From: DATCSE01 sp036568605
GTDB taxonomy: Bacteria; Pseudomonadota; Gammaproteobacteria; Burkholderiales; Burkholderiaceae_C
Assembly (NCBI GenBank): GCA_036568605.1
Contig: DATCSE010000201.1
Span: 1-7,639 of the forward strand
Direction of reading: 5' to 3'
DNA length: 7,639 nucleotides
The notes below the pieces were generated by a model, which made no database searches, had not been told where the DNA came from, and saw only the letters and a program-made list of their open reading frames with translations. Of the stretch, positions 5,614 to 7,639 are shown in pieces (positions within the stretch are counted from its first letter, which is position 1; each line of letters starts with the position of its first letter). Made by a program: the position numbers and the translations under genes.

Positions 5614-5620
5614 ATCCACC

Positions 5621-7639
5621 ATGGCACAGGACTCGACACTCAATTCCGATTCGTTGGCGGCATGGGAAAAGGCGGCGGCCAAGTCCGCGCCCGGCGGCGA
5701 CCTGAGCGCGCTGCACTGGGTCACGCCCGAAGGGCTGACGGTCAAGCCCCTGTACACCGCGGCCGACCTGAAGGGGCTGCCGAACACCGACACCTTGCCC
5801 GGGTTCGCGCCGTTCGTGCGCGGCCCGCAGGCGACGATGTACGCGGTGCGGCCGTGGACCATACGCCAGTACGCCGGCTTCTCGACCGCCGAGGCCTCGA
5901 ACGACTTCTACCGCAAGGCGCTGGCCGCCGGGGGGCAGGGCGTCAGCGTCGCGTTCGACCTCGCGACGCATCGCGGCTACGACAGCGACCACCCGCGGGT
6001 GACCGGCGACGTCGGCAAGGCCGGCGTCGCGATCGACTCGGTCGAGGACATGAAGATCCTGTTCGACGGCATCCCGCTGGACACGGTCAGCGTGTCCATG
6101 ACGATGAACGGCGCGGTGCTGCCGGTGCTCGCCGGGTACGTCGTCGCGGCCGAGGAGCAGGGTGTCGCGCAGGACCGGCTCTCCGGGACCATCCAGAACG
6201 ACATCCTGAAGGAGTTCATGGTCCGCAACACGTACATCTACCCGCCCGAGCCCAGCATGCGCATCGTCGGCGACATCATCGAGTACACGGCGAAGAACAT
6301 GCCGAAGTTCAACTCGATCTCGATCTCCGGCTACCACATGCAGGAGGCCGGCGCGAACCAGGCGCTGGAACTCGCGTTCACGCTGGCCGACGGCAAGGAG
6401 TACGTGAAGACGGCGCTCGCGAAGGGGCTGGATGTCGACGACTTCGCCGGCCGGCTGAGCTTCTTCTGGGCGATCGGGATGAACTTCTATCTCGAGGTCG
6501 CGAAGATGCGCGCGGGGCGCTTGCTGTGGCACCGCATCATGAGCGGGTTCAAGCCCAGGAACCCGAAGAGCCTGATGCTGCGCACGCATTGCCAGACCTC
6601 GGGCTGGAGCCTGGCCGAGCAGGACCCGTACAACAACGTCGTGCGCACGACGATCGAGGCGATGGCCGCGGTGTTCGGCGGCACTCAATCGCTGCATACG
6701 AACGCGCTGGACGAGGCGATCGCGCTGCCCACCGAGTTCAGCGCGCGGATCGCGCGCAACACGCAGCTGATCATCCAGGAAGAGACGCACATCACCAACG
6801 TGGTCGATCCCTGGGGCGGCAGCTACATGATGGAGAAGCTGACGCAGGACATGGCCGATGCCGCGTGGAAGATCATCGAAGAGGTCGATGCGATGGGCGG
6901 CATGGTCAAGGCGGTCGCCTCCGGCTGGGCCAAGCTGAAGATCGAGGCGAGCGCCGCGGAGAAGCAGGCGCGCATCGATTCGGGCAAGGACGTGATCGTC
7001 GGCGTCAACAAGTACCGGCCGGCGAAGGAGCACCCGATCGAGATCCTGGACATCGACAACCACGCGGTGCGCGAGAACCAGATCGCGCGGTTGGCGGCGC
7101 TGCGCGAGAAGCGCGACGGTGCCCAGGTGCGCGCTGCGTTGAACGCGCTGACCGCGTGCGCGGAGTCGGGACAGGGTAATCTGCTGGACCTGAGCATCCA
7201 GGCGATCCGCTCGCGCGCGACGGTGGGCGAGGTGTCGGACGCGCTCGAGAAGGTCTGGGGGCGCCACCGCGCCGACACGCAGAAGGTGACCGGAGTGTAT
7301 GCAGCCGCCTACGACAGCGCCGAGGGCTGGGACAAGCTGAAGGCCGAGATCGCCGAGTTCGCCGCCGAGCAGGGGCGCCGCCCGCGCGTGATGATCGCCA
7401 AGCTCGGGCAGGACGGCCATGACCGCGGCGCGAAGGTCGTCGCGACCGCGTTCGCCGACCTGGGCTTCGACGTGGACATCGGGCCGCTGTTCCAGACAGC
7501 CGAGGAATGCGCGAGGCAGGCGATCGAGAACGACGTGCACGCGGTCGGCGTCTCGACGCTCGCCGCCGGGCACAAGACCCTGGTGCCGGCGATCATCGAA
7601 TCGCTGAAGCAGCAGGGCGCCGACGACATCATCGTGTTC
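5621..7639 (+). CDS. scpA: Methylmalonyl-CoA mutase (B12-dependent), 3' end outside window
   Basis: 673 codons are visible and the frame is still open at the right edge; full-length relatives have about 715-725 residues (E. coli Sbm/ScpA 714), so only some 45 residues are missing. The enzyme interconverts (R)-methylmalonyl-CoA and succinyl-CoA by an adenosylcobalamin radical mechanism. The N-terminal TIM-barrel catalytic domain spans about 30-545. Counterparts of the Propionibacterium MutB catalytic residues are present: Y84 (RQYAGFS), R202 (FMVRNTYI), Y238-H239 (SGYHMQEAGA). A linker leads to the cobalamin-binding domain at about 586 onward, with the DxHxxG motif D598-G-H600-D-R-G603 giving the axial His, and the VSTLAAGHKTL segment at 644-654. 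It is a single-chain, homodimer-type mutase with catalytic and B12 domains fused. Divergent gntR is the likely regulator; meaB and propionyl-CoA carboxylase genes are common downstream partners but lie outside view. Confidence 0.95.
   Translation, partial: MAQDSTLNSDSLAAWEKAAAKSAPGGDLSALHWVTPEGLTVKPLYTAADLKGLPNTDTLPGFAPFVRGPQATMYAVRPWTIRQYAGFSTAEASNDFYRKALAAGGQGVSVAFDLATHRGYDSDHPRVTGDVGKAGVAIDSVEDMKILFDGIPLDTVSVSMTMNGAVLPVLAGYVVAAEEQGVAQDRLSGTIQNDILKEFMVRNTYIYPPEPSMRIVGDIIEYTAKNMPKFNSISISGYHMQEAGANQALELAFTLADGKEYVKTALAKGLDVDDFAGRLSFFWAIGMNFYLEVAKMRAGRLLWHRIMSGFKPRNPKSLMLRTHCQTSGWSLAEQDPYNNVVRTTIEAMAAVFGGTQSLHTNALDEAIALPTEFSARIARNTQLIIQEETHITNVVDPWGGSYMMEKLTQDMADAAWKIIEEVDAMGGMVKAVASGWAKLKIEASAAEKQARIDSGKDVIVGVNKYRPAKEHPIEILDIDNHAVRENQIARLAALREKRDGAQVRAALNALTACAESGQGNLLDLSIQAIRSRATVGEVSDALEKVWGRHRADTQKVTGVYAAAYDSAEGWDKLKAEIAEFAAEQGRRPRVMIAKLGQDGHDRGAKVVATAFADLGFDVDIGPLFQTAEECARQAIENDVHAVGVSTLAAGHKTLVPAIIESLKQQGADDIIVF

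Noticed and set aside
4600..5862. 420-codon minus-strand frame over gntR and the CGCAAAG palindrome
   Set aside because: Out of phase with gntR; its DAKAQRSAK-type segments are translations of the intergenic repeat.
5545..7179. 544-codon plus-strand frame overlapping scpA
   Set aside because: A different phase from scpA, very rich in Arg/Ala/Gly/His, and without a recognisable motif. The mutase frame from 5621 is the real gene.
5576..7573. 665-codon open frame antisense to scpA
   Set aside because: Arg/Leu/Asp/His-rich translation with no domain; it mirrors the codon bias of scpA, whose catalytic residues are all intact on the plus strand.

Overview
The window looks like ordinary chromosomal DNA of a GC-rich betaproteobacterium, most likely Burkholderiales. 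This is inferred from codon use dominated by G/C third positions and from the protein relatives recognised; no search was run. All the genes belong to known families. I see no phage, plasmid, CRISPR, tRNA or rRNA features and no evident undescribed multi-gene system. The unusual material is mostly intergenic.

Layout. (a) 1-718, plus strand: the 3' end of ntrC (nitrogen response regulator, Fis-type DNA-binding domain), then a 144-nt gap with two overlapping, mutually exclusive hairpins, then a small GYD-domain protein. (b) 740-3457: exodeoxyribonuclease III (xth, minus strand, TTG start) runs convergent to the GYD gene and divergent from a 610-residue protein. That protein has TPRs, a heptosyltransferase-like (GT9-type) domain, then more TPRs. 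(c) 3458-3516: a short convergent junction holding a REP-like intergenic repeat. (d) 3517-4603, minus strand: folA (dihydrofolate reductase) followed one base later by a DUF4337 membrane protein, presumably translationally coupled. (e) 4604-4805: an intergenic stretch dominated by a 105-nt gap-free imperfect palindrome built from mirrored CGCAAAG units, plus a small hairpin just behind the next gene. (f) 4806-7639: a GntR/FCD-family repressor gene (minus) divergent from the B12-dependent methylmalonyl-CoA mutase gene scpA (plus, running off the right edge). They are separated by a 104-nt control region with an AT-rich perfect palindrome that looks like the operator.

How the genes work together. 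The clearest functional unit is gntR-scpA: a local regulator divergent from an enzyme of propionyl-CoA/methylmalonyl-CoA metabolism. The palindrome overlaps the best gntR promoter and lies next to a candidate scpA -10, so autoregulation plus control of scpA is the simplest model. folA and the DUF4337 gene probably share a transcript, but no biochemical link between them can be read from the sequence. The remaining genes are independent housekeeping or accessory functions. Many long open frames on other strands and phases are GC-rich shadows and are not annotated.
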